From contig NZ_BJVJ01000023.1 of the NCBI RefSeq assembly GCF_007989085.1, positions 1 to 64,000 of the forward strand: DNA of 64,000 nucleotides, given 5' to 3'. The stretch comes from Pseudonocardia sulfidoxydans NBRC 16205 (GTDB lineage: Bacteria; Actinomycetota; Actinomycetes; Mycobacteriales; Pseudonocardiaceae). Positions 8,354-18,191 of the stretch are shown in pieces (positions within the stretch are counted from its first letter, which is position 1; every line of letters begins with the position of its first letter). A program made the translations under genes and the position numbers. Below the pieces are notes generated by a model that worked only from the letters and a program-made list of their open reading frames with translations, did no database searches and was not told the DNA's origin.

Positions 8354-9178
8354 TCAGACGGAGGCGCCGCAGTCGACCATCAGGGTGTGGCCCGTGACGT
8401 AGCGCGAGTCGTCGCTGGCCAGGTAGAGGACCGCGTTCGTGATGTCCGTGGGGTCCATCCACGAGACGGGGAGCTTGTTCAGCTCGCGCAGGGTCGACAG
8501 GAAGTTCTCGCGGGTGGGAGCGTCCGGGTTGAACGCCGCGTAGAACGCGTCGTTCTCGACCATGTCGGTGTGCACGTACGTCGGGTTGACGGTGTTCACC
8601 CGGATGTTGTGCGGAGCGAGCTCGTTGGCCAGTGCACGCATCAGGCCGACGACACCGTGCTTGGCGGCGACATAGTGCGCCAGGTTGGCGGGCGGCGCGC
8701 TGACGCCGTAGAGCGAGCTGGTGATGACGATCGAGCCTCCGTTGCCGGACGCGATCATCGCGGGCAGGGCCGGCTGGATCGAGAACCAGACACCGGTCAG
8801 GTTCGTCGACAACTGGTCGTGCCACGCCTGGCGGGGCATGTCCACCGCGGAGTGTGTCGCCGCGATCCCCGCGTTGGCCGCGATGACGTCGATGCGGCCG
8901 AACTCGCTGAGCCCCTCCTCGATGATCGCGGCCATCGCGTCGGCATCGGCACAGTCGGCCTCACGCGCCAGGACCCGCCGGTCCAGGTCCTCGACCAGCC
9001 TGGCCGTCTCCGCCAGGTCCGCCGGCGTGGCCATGGGATAAGGAACGGTGTCGATCTGCTTGTTGATGTCGACCGCGATGATCTGGGCACCCTCGCGCGC
9101 CATTGCGAGAGCGTGCGACCGGCCCTGCCCGCGTGCGGCGCCAGTGACCAGTGCGACCTTGCCTTCGAACCGACCCAT
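8354..9178 (-). CDS. Mycofactocin-coupled SDR family oxidoreductase
   Basis: A 274-residue short-chain dehydrogenase with the cofactor motif TGAARGQGRSHA, NAG loop, catalytic Ser (ITSS) and the Y-x3-K pair in HYVAAKHG. The extra segment after the first strand (AVDINKQIDTVPYPMATP) is typical of the subfamily known to hold NAD tightly and pass electrons to mycofactocin. It would oxidise an alcohol or reduce a carbonyl; the substrate is unknown. GAGGAGAG precedes the ATG at 9178. Palindromes 9296-9309 and 9331-9344 lie upstream. A second member is at 31569-32423. No mycofactocin genes are in the window. Confidence 0.9.
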   Translation of the reverse strand: MGRFEGKVALVTGAARGQGRSHALAMAREGAQIIAVDINKQIDTVPYPMATPADLAETARLVEDLDRRVLAREADCADADAMAAIIEEGLSEFGRIDVIAANAGIAATHSAVDMPRQAWHDQLSTNLTGVWFSIQPALPAMIASGNGGSIVITSSLYGVSAPPANLAHYVAAKHGVVGLMRALANELAPHNIRVNTVNPTYVHTDMVENDAFYAAFNPDAPTRENFLSTLRELNKLPVSWMDPTDITNAVLYLASDDSRYVTGHTLMVDCGASV

Positions 9179-9295
9179 GAGAACTCTCCTCGCCGATGAG
9201 TGAATGGTGGGTTGCCGGCCACGTTCGCCGGGATGTGCAGCGATGCAGGACGCTAACGACCCTGCCGAACGTGTTCCTGTGCGAATAGCAGGCAC

Positions 9296-9309
9296 TGTCC
9301 GACAGGACA
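9296..9309. promoter_or_regulatory. Perfect TGTCC-N4-GGACA palindrome (site 1 of a pair)
   Basis: TGTCCGACAGGACA has perfect arms. It lies in the 335-base divergent region (9179-9513) between the SDR and MoxR genes, 118 bases from the SDR start, and could serve either direction. Confidence 0.6.
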
Positions 9310-9330
9310 CCGTCACCCGAGAGCCGGAAC

Positions 9331-9344
9331 TGTCCCGTCGGACG
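9331..9344. promoter_or_regulatory. TGTCC-N4-GGACG palindrome (site 2 of a pair)
   Basis: TGTCCCGTCGGACG is one mismatch from perfect. Its centre is 35 bases from site 1, the same spacing as the pair at 4719-4767. It lies 170 bases before the MoxR GTG start. Confidence 0.6.
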
Positions 9345-9513
9345 CTGCACAAGTCTCGAACAGCTGACACAGCCCATTTCTGCCATCGTTTCGGCCAGTT
9401 GGCGATCGGCGTGATAATCATTGGTCGCGCGTGTGGAAATCATTTCCCGCGGGCACCGGATTCCGCGTTCCGGCCGCCAGGTCCGGTCGACGAAGACGGG
9501 AAAGGACGCGATC

Positions 9514-10425
9514 GTGACGAGCACGTCGCCCACCACACTGGACGCGGACCGCCGCCGAGCCATCACCGGCCGGGTCGTCGGACGAACCCGCGAGCTGAGC
9601 CTCGTGCTCGCGGCAGTTGCTGCGGGCCGCGACATCCTCCTCGAAGGGCCGCCCGGAACCTCGAAGTCGACGATGCTCCGCGCGATCACGACGGACTGGG
9701 GTGTGCCGTTCGTGCTGGTCGAGGGCAACGCCGAGCTGACGCCGGCACGACTGGTGGGCCACCACAACCCGGCTCGGGTGCTCCGCGAGGACTACTCGAG
9801 CGACACGTTCGTCGCCGGCCCGCTGGTCGACGCCATGCGGACCGGCGCCTTCCTCTACATCGAGGAGCTCAACCGGGCACCGGAGGACACCCTCAACACG
9901 CTCCTCGGCGCGATGGCCGAACGTGAGGTCGTCGTCCCCCGGGTCGGTCGGGTCACCGCCCTCCCGACGTTCCGCGTACTGGCGTCGATGAACCCGTTCG
10001 ACAACATCGGCACCGCGCGCATCTCCGACTCGGTGTACGACCGCTGGTGCCGGCTCGTCGTGGACTACCAGGACGCCGCTGCCGAGGCCGCCATCGTCCG
10101 GCTGCGGTCGAGGTGCGCGGACGAACGGCTCGTCGAGGACGCCGTCGCGATCACCCGGGCCACCCGGGCGCACGCCGATCTCCGCCGCGGCTCGTCGGTC
10201 CGGGGCGCGATCGACCTGGCCGCGATCGGGGTGCAGCTCGGGCTGATGGCGGACGAACAGTCGAGCTACGAGTCCCGGGTGCTCGACGCCGCGCAGCTCG
10301 CGCTCTCCGCCCGTGTCGGTGTCGACGAAGCGATCGACACGACCCCCGAGGCGGTGATCACCGAGATCTGGGAGACACATTTTTTCTCGCTGCCCGGCGA
10401 GCAGCGCCGGGACCGCACAGCCTGA
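9514..10425 (+). CDS. MoxR-family AAA+ ATPase
   Basis: A 303-residue AAA+ ATPase with Walker A LLEGPPGTSKSTM, the MoxR-type ELTPARLVGHHNP segment, Walker B FLYIEELNRAPEDTLN and sensor-1 VLASMNPFD. MoxR proteins pair with von Willebrand A proteins as chelatase-like machines that insert metals or mature cofactors, as with CoxD/CoxE and CbbQ/CbbO. GTG at 9514 is preceded by GGAAAGGA seven bases away. The VWA gene follows on the same strand. The client enzyme is not obvious nearby. The palindrome pair upstream suggests control by the AcoR-like activator. Confidence 0.9.
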   Translation: MTSTSPTTLDADRRRAITGRVVGRTRELSLVLAAVAAGRDILLEGPPGTSKSTMLRAITTDWGVPFVLVEGNAELTPARLVGHHNPARVLREDYSSDTFVAGPLVDAMRTGAFLYIEELNRAPEDTLNTLLGAMAEREVVVPRVGRVTALPTFRVLASMNPFDNIGTARISDSVYDRWCRLVVDYQDAAAEAAIVRLRSRCADERLVEDAVAITRATRAHADLRRGSSVRGAIDLAAIGVQLGLMADEQSSYESRVLDAAQLALSARVGVDEAIDTTPEAVITEIWETHFFSLPGEQRRDRTA

Positions 10426-10469
10426 GCATCGACAACGCGATCGCGCTTCCGGGAGAGACCGACCCCCAG

Positions 10470-11420
10470 GTGACGCGCGGGTTGCAACCCTTGCGCCGCA
10501 AGCCGAAGCAGCTCGACGACCTGCCCTCCCTCTTCGGCCGGGGCGGTGCCGGGGGGACGCCGTTGCCCGTGGAGGCGGGGGCGCCGCGGGCCACCTCCGG
10601 TGACGCGGACCGCCGCACGCCGGCCGCCACACTGACCAGCGCGGCGAACTGCGAACTGCGCGACCTCGGCGAGATCCTCGAGGACCGGGCGCCCGACGAG
10701 GACGTCGCCCGGATGGCCCACCGGATCGCCGCCAGGCTCTCGATCCGCCGACGCCCGCGCGACCTGGCGCCTGACGCCGGCGGCGGGCACGTGCTCCCGA
10801 TGCGGTACCGCCACCGGTCCGACGACGTCGATCTCGACCGGACCATGGACGTGCTGACCGAGCATCCGTTCCCGGACGACACCGACATCGTCGTGCGGGA
10901 GCGCGTCGGCACCCGCCGCAGCGTCGTGCTGATCGTCGACGTCTCGGGGTCGATGCGGGGAGAGAAGGTCCGCATGGCCGCCGCGACCGTCGCCGCGCTG
11001 ACCGGTGACCTGGGAGAACACGAGCTCGCGCTGGTCGCGTTCTGGTCGGACGCGGCCCTGCTCGGCCCCCTGCACGCCCCCGTGCCCGGCCCCATCCTGC
11101 TCGATCGCCTGCTGCGGATCAGAACCGGCGGCCTGACGAACGTGCATTTCGGGTTGTCCGTCGGCGCGGCCGAGCTGGCCCGCTCCGCGGCGCGACAGCG
11201 GACGGCGATCCTGCTGACCGACGCCATCCACAACGCCGGCCCCGATCCCAGGACGGTCGCGAGCCGGTTCCCCCGGCTCCACGTCCTGCTCCAGACCGAC
11301 GGCGAACACGACGCTCCGCTCGCCGCCGACATCGCGCGGCTCGGACGCGGCTCGATCAGGCCCGTCCGCACCTACCGGGACGTGGCCCCCGCCCTGAACG
11401 TCATGCTCGGCAGGACGTGA
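10470..11420 (+). CDS. VWA (CoxE-like) protein, partner of the MoxR ATPase
   Basis: The product has a basic N-terminal region and a von Willebrand A domain from about residue 150 with the MIDAS motif DVSGSM, a conserved T in the GGLTN loop and a later LLTDAIHN segment. It lies 44 bases behind the MoxR gene and is its likely chelatase partner. The start is uncertain: I chose GTG at 10470 (316 residues), with GGGAGAG about 12 bases upstream. No ATG is suitably placed, and an alternative start nearer the MoxR stop is possible. Confidence 0.85.
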   Translation: MTRGLQPLRRKPKQLDDLPSLFGRGGAGGTPLPVEAGAPRATSGDADRRTPAATLTSAANCELRDLGEILEDRAPDEDVARMAHRIAARLSIRRRPRDLAPDAGGGHVLPMRYRHRSDDVDLDRTMDVLTEHPFPDDTDIVVRERVGTRRSVVLIVDVSGSMRGEKVRMAAATVAALTGDLGEHELALVAFWSDAALLGPLHAPVPGPILLDRLLRIRTGGLTNVHFGLSVGAAELARSAARQRTAILLTDAIHNAGPDPRTVASRFPRLHVLLQTDGEHDAPLAADIARLGRGSIRPVRTYRDVAPALNVMLGRT

Positions 11421-11450
11421 ACGGGAGCCGAGCCTGACGCGTCCGGGAGG

Positions 11451-11489
11451 ACGACCGGGAGGGAACGACACTCGTCCCCTCCCGGTCGT
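11451..11489. terminator. Bidirectional terminator hairpin
   Basis: ACGACCGGGAGGG and CCCTCCCGGTCGT form a perfect 13-base stem with a 13-base loop, between the convergent ends of the VWA and LigM-like genes. It is the clearest terminator in the window. Confidence 0.75.
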
Positions 11490-11521
11490 GTGATCCACAC
11501 CGGCGTCGCCGGGTCGCTGCG

Positions 11522-13033
<1,512 letters not shown>

Positions 13034-13909
13034 TCAGCAACCGCAGGACAGGTCGAGCTGGTCCTCACGCCCCGCGAGGCCTTCGCCATCTCGGATGTGC
13101 GAGGTCACCCGGGCCCTGTGCACGTCTTTGCCCTCGGACTCGTAGAGCTTGCGCACGTCGTCCTCCCAGGAACGATCCGGTGCCCACACCTGAGGAAGAT
13201 CGGTGATGTGCCACGGCCGGGGGTCGGTGGCGGCGACGTCGAGCGTCGCGCGCAGCACCGAGCGCTGCATCTCGGCGTCGTTCGGGCGGCCCACCGTCGC
13301 TCCGAGGGGGAAGTCGGCGAACACCGGCCTTGCCGGTCGGAACGCCTCGGCCATCTCCCGCAGTGCCGTCATGGTGACGCACGGGATCCCCCTGGCCTCG
13401 ACGGCTCGCGAGATCATGTGGGTGGCGCGGTGACAGGCCGGGCAGAAGGGCACCATCAGCACGAGGTCGACGCCCTGCTCGAGGTATGTCTCCGCGATCA
13501 GTGGGGCCGTCTTCTCGACGAGCTGGGTGTACTTGGTGATCGAGCCCAGCATGGACACCGCGGCCGACGCCAGCTCTCCGAGAACACCCTCCTGCTGGAG
13601 CTCGACGAGGCGGTCTCTGGGAAACACCACGTTGAGGTCCTCCAGCGCGAACTGCCGGATGGGTGACGGATGGTCGAACTCCAGGTCCGCGACCGGTACG
13701 TCGAGGGGGACCATTCGGAAGGTCAGGTCGTTGATCGGGACGAAGGGCCGCTGGGTCGGCAGGTGCGCCCCGACGGTGGAGAACAACCCGACCTTCGCGG
13801 CGGAGAGCGGCTTGGTGAAGGGTGCCGGACTGACCGGCTTGAAGTCCGGGAGCTCGGCGAACTCGGCAAAACCGAAGCCCCGCATCATGTTCACGTAACT
13901 GAACGCCAT
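13034..13909 (-). CDS. Glycine/D-proline reductase selenoprotein-B-like protein, Cys form
   Basis: The 291-residue product aligns by eye, from memory of the family, with PrdB of D-proline reductase and with GrdB. Matching blocks are an early AAKVGLFSTVGAHL strand, LTFRMVP, LNVVFPRDRL with LQQEGVLGELA, and EQGVDLVLMVPFCPACHRA. In PrdB the last block reads U-G-T-C-H-R with selenocysteine; here it is C156-P-A-C159-H-R. The C-terminus ends SCGC, a possible second redox pair. GGAGAG precedes the ATG by seven bases. It is the first gene of an operon with the LigM-like demethylase. Its function in presumably aerobic actinobacteria is unknown to me; a thioredoxin-coupled reduction is plausible. Confidence 0.8.
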   Translation of the reverse strand: MAFSYVNMMRGFGFAEFAELPDFKPVSPAPFTKPLSAAKVGLFSTVGAHLPTQRPFVPINDLTFRMVPLDVPVADLEFDHPSPIRQFALEDLNVVFPRDRLVELQQEGVLGELASAAVSMLGSITKYTQLVEKTAPLIAETYLEQGVDLVLMVPFCPACHRATHMISRAVEARGIPCVTMTALREMAEAFRPARPVFADFPLGATVGRPNDAEMQRSVLRATLDVAATDPRPWHITDLPQVWAPDRSWEDDVRKLYESEGKDVHRARVTSHIRDGEGLAGREDQLDLSCGC

Positions 13910-13965
13910 CACGCATCTCTCCATCGAGGTCACGGCCACCGCACCGGCGTCGACTGCGCCCGGGC

Positions 13966-13996
13966 GTCCTGATTATCAGCCGACAGTCCTGTATTT
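13966..13996. promoter_or_regulatory. Direct repeats GTCCTGATTAT / GTCCTGTATTT
   Basis: Two similar 11-base elements begin exactly 20 bases apart (13966 and 13986), about two helical turns. This is typical of AraC-family operators. They lie 57 bases before the PrdB-like gene in the AT-richer part of the region. A related element is at 19651 before the aromatic operon. Confidence 0.45.
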
Positions 13997-14167
13997 CGCG
14001 AGTGCCTCTCAAGCTTCGTACGTGACATACCGACAGTCAAGCCGATCCAACAGCCAGAAAACGAACCGTCGAACCCCTGCCACGTGCGTCGAAACCCTCA
14101 GCAGCCCTGCTCGCCCGGACGTCACGGCCACCTCGGGACACCGGAAACGAGTGACTAGGGTGTTAGC

Positions 14168-14968
14168 ATGTCCCGCATGTCAGGACAGCACGCTGGCGGC
14201 TATCGCGAGCGGAACTCCACCGCCGACCGCGCCCTGGATATTCTCGCGATGTTCAACGACGAGCAGGCCGTCGTCACCGGTGCTCTGGTGGCCGACCGGC
14301 TCGGAGTTGCCCGATCGACGGCCTACCGGTATCTGCAGTCCCTCGTGTCGTCACACTTCCTCGAGGAGGCGCCGGGGGGCGGATTTCAGTTGGGCCTGCG
14401 GATTCTCGAGCTTGCCCGGCTGGCCCGCCGCACGCTCGGGTTGTCGGAGATCGCGAGCCCGATTCTCGACGAACTCGCTCAGGACGTGGGTGAGACGACG
14501 TTGCTGACCAGGCGGACCGGTGATCTCGTCGTCTGCCTGGACAAGGCCGAGTCACACCGCAACCGGGTCCGGATCTCCTACGAACGTGGCACGGTGCTCC
14601 CGCTCAACGCCGGCGCATCGGCCACCGTGCTGCTGGCCTGGAACGACCCCGACGAGGTTCGACAGATTCTCCTGCGCACCGACCTCACGCGGTTCACCGA
14701 CGCCACCCTGACCGATGTCGAGGAACTCGTCGAGCGTCTGCAGCGAATCCGGACGGACGGATACGCGGTCGCCAGATCCGAGGTCGACCAGGACGTCATG
14801 GGGATCGCCGCCCCGATCTGGGGTGCCCGCGAAGGTGAGGTCGTTGCCGCCGTCAGCGTCGTCGGCCTGGCTTCCCGGATCCCGCCACGGACCGAGCGGG
14901 CCATCGTGGCGAAGGTGCGACTTGCCGCCGCCCGCATCAGCGAGCGTGTCACGATCGTCCAGGGGTGA
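14168..14968 (+). CDS. IclR-family transcriptional regulator
   Basis: A 266-residue regulator. The N-terminal winged helix (about 17-75) contains TADRALDILAMFN and LGVARSTAYRYLQSLV. The C-terminal effector domain contains LLTRRTGDLVVCLDKAES, the GTVLPLNAGASATVLLAW block and AAPIWGAREGEVVAAVSVVG. IclR proteins often control aromatic catabolism and sense pathway acids. It is divergent from the PrdB-like/LigM-like operon, its most likely target, across 258 bases. A second ATG nine bases downstream is an alternative start. Confidence 0.92.
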   Translation: MSRMSGQHAGGYRERNSTADRALDILAMFNDEQAVVTGALVADRLGVARSTAYRYLQSLVSSHFLEEAPGGGFQLGLRILELARLARRTLGLSEIASPILDELAQDVGETTLLTRRTGDLVVCLDKAESHRNRVRISYERGTVLPLNAGASATVLLAWNDPDEVRQILLRTDLTRFTDATLTDVEELVERLQRIRTDGYAVARSEVDQDVMGIAAPIWGAREGEVVAAVSVVGLASRIPPRTERAIVAKVRLAAARISERVTIVQG

Positions 14969-15002
14969 TGCGCCCGCCCGTCCGCGGATGGGCGGGCGCA
15001 TC
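14967..15002. terminator. Bidirectional terminator hairpin
   Basis: GATGCGCCCGCCC and GGGCGGGCGCATC form a perfect 13-base stem with a 10-base loop. The left arm starts inside the iclR stop codon, and the hairpin also lies at the end of the convergent thioredoxin gene. Confidence 0.75.
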
Positions 15003-15009
15003 GGAGTCC

Positions 15010-15345
15010 TCAGTTCACGGCGCCCAGCGCTGTCTCGAGCCCCGCACTCAGCTCGCCTGTCGCGCGAGCCAGGACCCTGGCGACCGGGTCACCGGCGCGG
15101 AACACCAGCGCGGTCGGCACGGACCGGATCTCGAAACGCTGTGCGATGTCGGGAGCGTCGTCGACGACCACCCGCCTGACCGCCAGGGACCAGGCGTTAC
15201 CGGTGGCCAGCTCGCGCACCTCCGCGTCGATGCCTCGACACACGGCGCACCACGGCGCGGTGAAGACGACGAGAGTCGGGTTCTCGTCGCCGACCGCAGC
15301 ATCGAAGTCCGCTGACTTCAGGGTCTCGACGGACTCGGTGCTCAT
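15010..15345 (-). CDS. Thioredoxin-like protein with CAVC active site
   Basis: A 111-residue thioredoxin fold with the active site C33-A-V-C36 in FTAPWCAVCRGID and a cis-proline loop IRSVPTALVF. The dipeptide AV differs from GP of housekeeping thioredoxins. Its ATG overlaps the stop of the FAH-family gene (ATGA), so it is the last gene of the MFS/hydrolase/dioxygenase operon. It could protect or reduce an oxygen-sensitive enzyme of the pathway, or support the nearby PrdB-like protein; both are inferences. Confidence 0.9.
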   Translation of the reverse strand: MSTESVETLKSADFDAAVGDENPTLVVFTAPWCAVCRGIDAEVRELATGNAWSLAVRRVVVDDAPDIAQRFEIRSVPTALVFRAGDPVARVLARATGELSAGLETALGAVN

Positions 15346-16235
15346 GCGGTGCGGCCCCTGTCTCCCGATCCGGCCGGAGACGTGCTCGCCCCGGCGGTGG
15401 CAGCCTCGCGACGCACGCGGTTGCTCAGTGAGCCGACCCCCTCGATCGTGACCGTGACGGTCGTGCCGTCCTCGAGGAAGACCTGGGGATCACGGCGGAA
15501 GCCGACGCCACCAGGTGTCCCGGTGAGGATGAGATCACCGGGGAGAACGGTCGTGAACTCCGAGATGGTGGCGATGAGCGTCGGGATGTCGAAGATCAGG
15601 CTCACGAGGCTCGCATCCTGCAGGATGGCGCCGTTCACCTCGGTGCGAATGCGGGCGGCCGCCACGTCGACCTCGCCGGGGCCGGCGAGGTAGGGGCCGA
15701 CCGGGGTCGACCGCTCCCATGCCTTGCCCTGCAGCCATTGGTGCGATCGGTACTGGTGGTCTCGCATCGTCACGTCGTTGGCGACGGTGTAGCCCAGGAT
15801 GTGCTCGGCGGCCCTCTCCCGCGGAATTCGCCGGCCGGCTCGACCGATCACGACCGCGAGCTCGCCCTCGTAGTCGACCTGCGCCGACTCCGGCGGCGCC
15901 ACGATCTCGTCGTGCGCTCCCACCAGGCTCGAGGCGAACTTCGTGAAGAGCACGGGGTAGGCGGGCAGATCGCGCCGGGACTCCTCGACATGGGTGTGGT
16001 AGTTCAGCCCCACACAGATGATCTTGTCGGGTGCAGGTACGACGGGGAGCAGGTGAACCTGCCCGACGGGGACGGACTCGCGACGCAGCTCCGGCGCCCC
16101 CGCGAGCACCTCGGTCGGCGTGTCCCGGCCGATCTCGACCAGTCCGAGAAGGGGGACCAGGTGGTCTCCGTCCGATCGGTGCTCGACACGTCCGACCCGT
16201 CGGCGGCCCCCGTGCAGGTAGCTGGCGTAGGGCAT
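15342..16235 (-). CDS. Fumarylacetoacetate hydrolase family protein
   Basis: The 297-residue product has the FAH-fold core: KIICVGLNYHTHVEE, a metal-binding DYEGELAVVIGRAG, GYTVANDVTMRDHQ and LTGTPGGVGFRRDP. Members act as hydratases, decarboxylases or C-C hydrolases on ring-cleavage products. The ATG at 16235 overlaps the dioxygenase stop by one base (TGATG). In this operon it probably acts on the product of the extradiol cleavage step, for example as a 2-hydroxydienoate hydratase or an acylpyruvate hydrolase. The exact reaction cannot be read from sequence. Confidence 0.88.
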   Translation of the reverse strand: MPYASYLHGGRRRVGRVEHRSDGDHLVPLLGLVEIGRDTPTEVLAGAPELRRESVPVGQVHLLPVVPAPDKIICVGLNYHTHVEESRRDLPAYPVLFTKFASSLVGAHDEIVAPPESAQVDYEGELAVVIGRAGRRIPRERAAEHILGYTVANDVTMRDHQYRSHQWLQGKAWERSTPVGPYLAGPGEVDVAAARIRTEVNGAILQDASLVSLIFDIPTLIATISEFTTVLPGDLILTGTPGGVGFRRDPQVFLEDGTTVTVTIEGVGSLSNRVRREAATAGASTSPAGSGDRGRTA

Positions 16236-17173
16236 CAGCTCGCACCGCCGACTCGCCGCCAGGAGGCGAGTTGGCCGCCCCAGAGGTTCACGCTGTGCGG
16301 TGTCGGCTCCCACTGCCGCGGCGTGTAAAAGACCCGGTCGTCGTGGAACCGCTCCATCTCTGCCGACAGCTCGATGTGGTTGCCGGCCGGGTCGTCGAAG
16401 AAGATGAACAGGTTGTTCCCCGGGCCGTGGCGCCCAGGCCCCCAGACGACGTCGACGCCCTCGGCGGTCAGCCGGTCACACCATCCCTTGAAGTCCTCCC
16501 ACTCGGACAGGTCGTAGGAGTAGTGGTCGACCCGGCCCTGCTGCCCTGTTCTGACGATGGCGAGCGTGTGGTGGTCACGGTTGCTGCGCAGCCAGGTGAA
16601 CGAGCCGTCGGCAAGCTGGTCCGACACCTGGAAACCGACGACGACCGTGTAGAAGTCGACCATCGACGCCAGGTCCGCCGTGGCGAGCGTGACGTGCTGG
16701 TACTTGACCGGTCGCAGGGCGGGACCGGCCTGATGCTCCCCTTCGCGCCGCACACCCGTGTGGAACTGGACGGTGTTGCCGTCCGGGTCGGCACAGACGA
16801 TTCCGCGCGGCGCGCACCCCGCGGCCGGGAGCGGGGCGTCGAGGTAGCTCGCGTCGAGTTCCCCGACCTCGTGCCCGGCATCGCGCAGGCGCTTCTCGAG
16901 CGTCGCGATCCCGTGCTCGTCGGCGACTTCGAAAGCAATGTGGTCGAGGCCCGCCGGTCCGGGTAGCAGGTCCAGGACATGGTGCCCGGCGCCCCACCCC
17001 ATGCGGCACCCGCCATCGGGGAGGTCGGCCTGCGGCACCAGGCCGAGGATGCGTGAGTAGAACGCGGCGGCGCCGTCGACGTCCGGAACGCGGAACCCGA
17101 TGTGTGACGTGGCTGTTCTTCGAAGGCGGCCCTCCCCCGTCCTGTCCGCGGGGAAGTCTGTCCTCGTGCTCAC
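16235..17173 (-). CDS. Type I extradiol (ring-cleaving) dioxygenase
   Basis: A 312-residue two-domain vicinal-oxygen-chelate protein that cleaves a catechol-type ring next to its hydroxyls using Fe(II) or Mn(II). The N-terminal repeat begins SHIGFRVPDVDGAAAFYSR. The catalytic repeat carries H160 (KYQHVTLAT), H217 (VDHYSYDL) and E268 (NHIELSAEMERF), the classical two-His, one-Glu ligand set. GGAGGAG lies seven bases before the GTG start. It is third in the operon after the MFS carrier and an alpha/beta hydrolase. The substrate is unknown; a catechol made by the upstream O-demethylase is a natural candidate. Confidence 0.92.
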   Translation of the reverse strand: MSTRTDFPADRTGEGRLRRTATSHIGFRVPDVDGAAAFYSRILGLVPQADLPDGGCRMGWGAGHHVLDLLPGPAGLDHIAFEVADEHGIATLEKRLRDAGHEVGELDASYLDAPLPAAGCAPRGIVCADPDGNTVQFHTGVRREGEHQAGPALRPVKYQHVTLATADLASMVDFYTVVVGFQVSDQLADGSFTWLRSNRDHHTLAIVRTGQQGRVDHYSYDLSEWEDFKGWCDRLTAEGVDVVWGPGRHGPGNNLFIFFDDPAGNHIELSAEMERFHDDRVFYTPRQWEPTPHSVNLWGGQLASWRRVGGAS

Positions 17174-17216
17174 GTTCTACTCCTCCGATCAGTGGTTCGT
17201 CTGTGTGTCGTGGGGT

Positions 17217-18143
17217 CTACGCCCGGTCGTTCGCGGGCAGGTGGGCCGTGAGGAACTTCGCGACGTGCTCCGTCACGGCCTCCGGCTTCTCCAGATTGGT
17301 GTAGTGGCCTGCGCCCTCGACCCATTGCAGCTCCGCGTCGGGGAAGCACGCGGTCGCGGGCAGCGTCGGGTGGTCGAAGTAGTACGGGGGCTGGCCGTCG
17401 TCGCGATCGCCTTGCAGCAGCAGGACGGGGAAGCGCATGTTCGGGAACAGGCGGATGCGGTCCACCCGCTCCTTCTCGAACGTCGACGCCTGGTAGTAGC
17501 GGATGACCGCGTCGGCGATACCCGGGTAGCTCATCTCGTACTTGAGCGTCTCGAGCCGCTCCACCGGGACCTCGTTCTTCAGCATCGCGTCGAGCCGGAA
17601 GCGGAAGTAGTAGTCGGGATCCCCGAACAGGCTCGGACCGAAGAGCGGGTCGGCGAAGTAGCCGGCCTGCCATGACCACTCGGGCCGCCAGATGTGGCAC
17701 ACCTGCTGCATGCGCACGTAGCAGGCGACACGGTGCGGGTTCGTCCCGCCGAGGTGGTCCGCGAGCACCGACCCGCGGTCGTGGGACACGATCGCGAACC
17801 GCCCGAGACCCATCTGGTCGAGGAGCGCCAGCAGCTCGTCGGCGGTGGCTTCCCAACGCCAGTCGCCGGGGCTCTTGTCGCTCTGCCCGTACCCTTTGAG
17901 GTCGGGGGCGATGATCCGGTAGGTGTCGGCGAAGGCCTCGAACTGGGGCTCCCACGCGCGCCAGCTCTCCGGGTTGCCGTGCAGGAAGAGCACCGTCGGC
18001 GCGTGCGGGTCTCCGGCGGTGACGTAGTGCCAGCGGATGGGGGCCACCGCGCCGGGCGCCTCCTCGAAGTGGTGAGTGACCTCGACCGAGCCGACCATCT
18101 CTCGCTCGCCGTCGGTGTTGGGCACTGTCGTTCGCCGTGGCAC
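17217..18143 (-). CDS. Alpha/beta hydrolase with Asp nucleophile (epoxide hydrolase/dehalogenase-like)
   Basis: A 308-residue alpha/beta hydrolase. The oxyanion motif is HGNP (residues 55-58), the nucleophile elbow reads S-H-D122-R-G, and the catalytic His lies in GAGHYTNLE. An Asp in the elbow with HGNP upstream is the pattern of epoxide hydrolases and haloalkane dehalogenases, not of the Ser C-C hydrolases usual next to extradiol dioxygenases. AAGGAG precedes the GTG start by six bases. It sits between the MFS and dioxygenase genes. It may hydrolyse an epoxide, halide or ester early in the pathway. Confidence 0.88.
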   Translation of the reverse strand: MPRRTTVPNTDGEREMVGSVEVTHHFEEAPGAVAPIRWHYVTAGDPHAPTVLFLHGNPESWRAWEPQFEAFADTYRIIAPDLKGYGQSDKSPGDWRWEATADELLALLDQMGLGRFAIVSHDRGSVLADHLGGTNPHRVACYVRMQQVCHIWRPEWSWQAGYFADPLFGPSLFGDPDYYFRFRLDAMLKNEVPVERLETLKYEMSYPGIADAVIRYYQASTFEKERVDRIRLFPNMRFPVLLLQGDRDDGQPPYYFDHPTLPATACFPDAELQWVEGAGHYTNLEKPEAVTEHVAKFLTAHLPANDRA

Positions 18144-18191
18144 GGTTGCTCCTTCGTTCGCCTTCGTCGAGTTGTGCGGGTCTCCCGGCGG

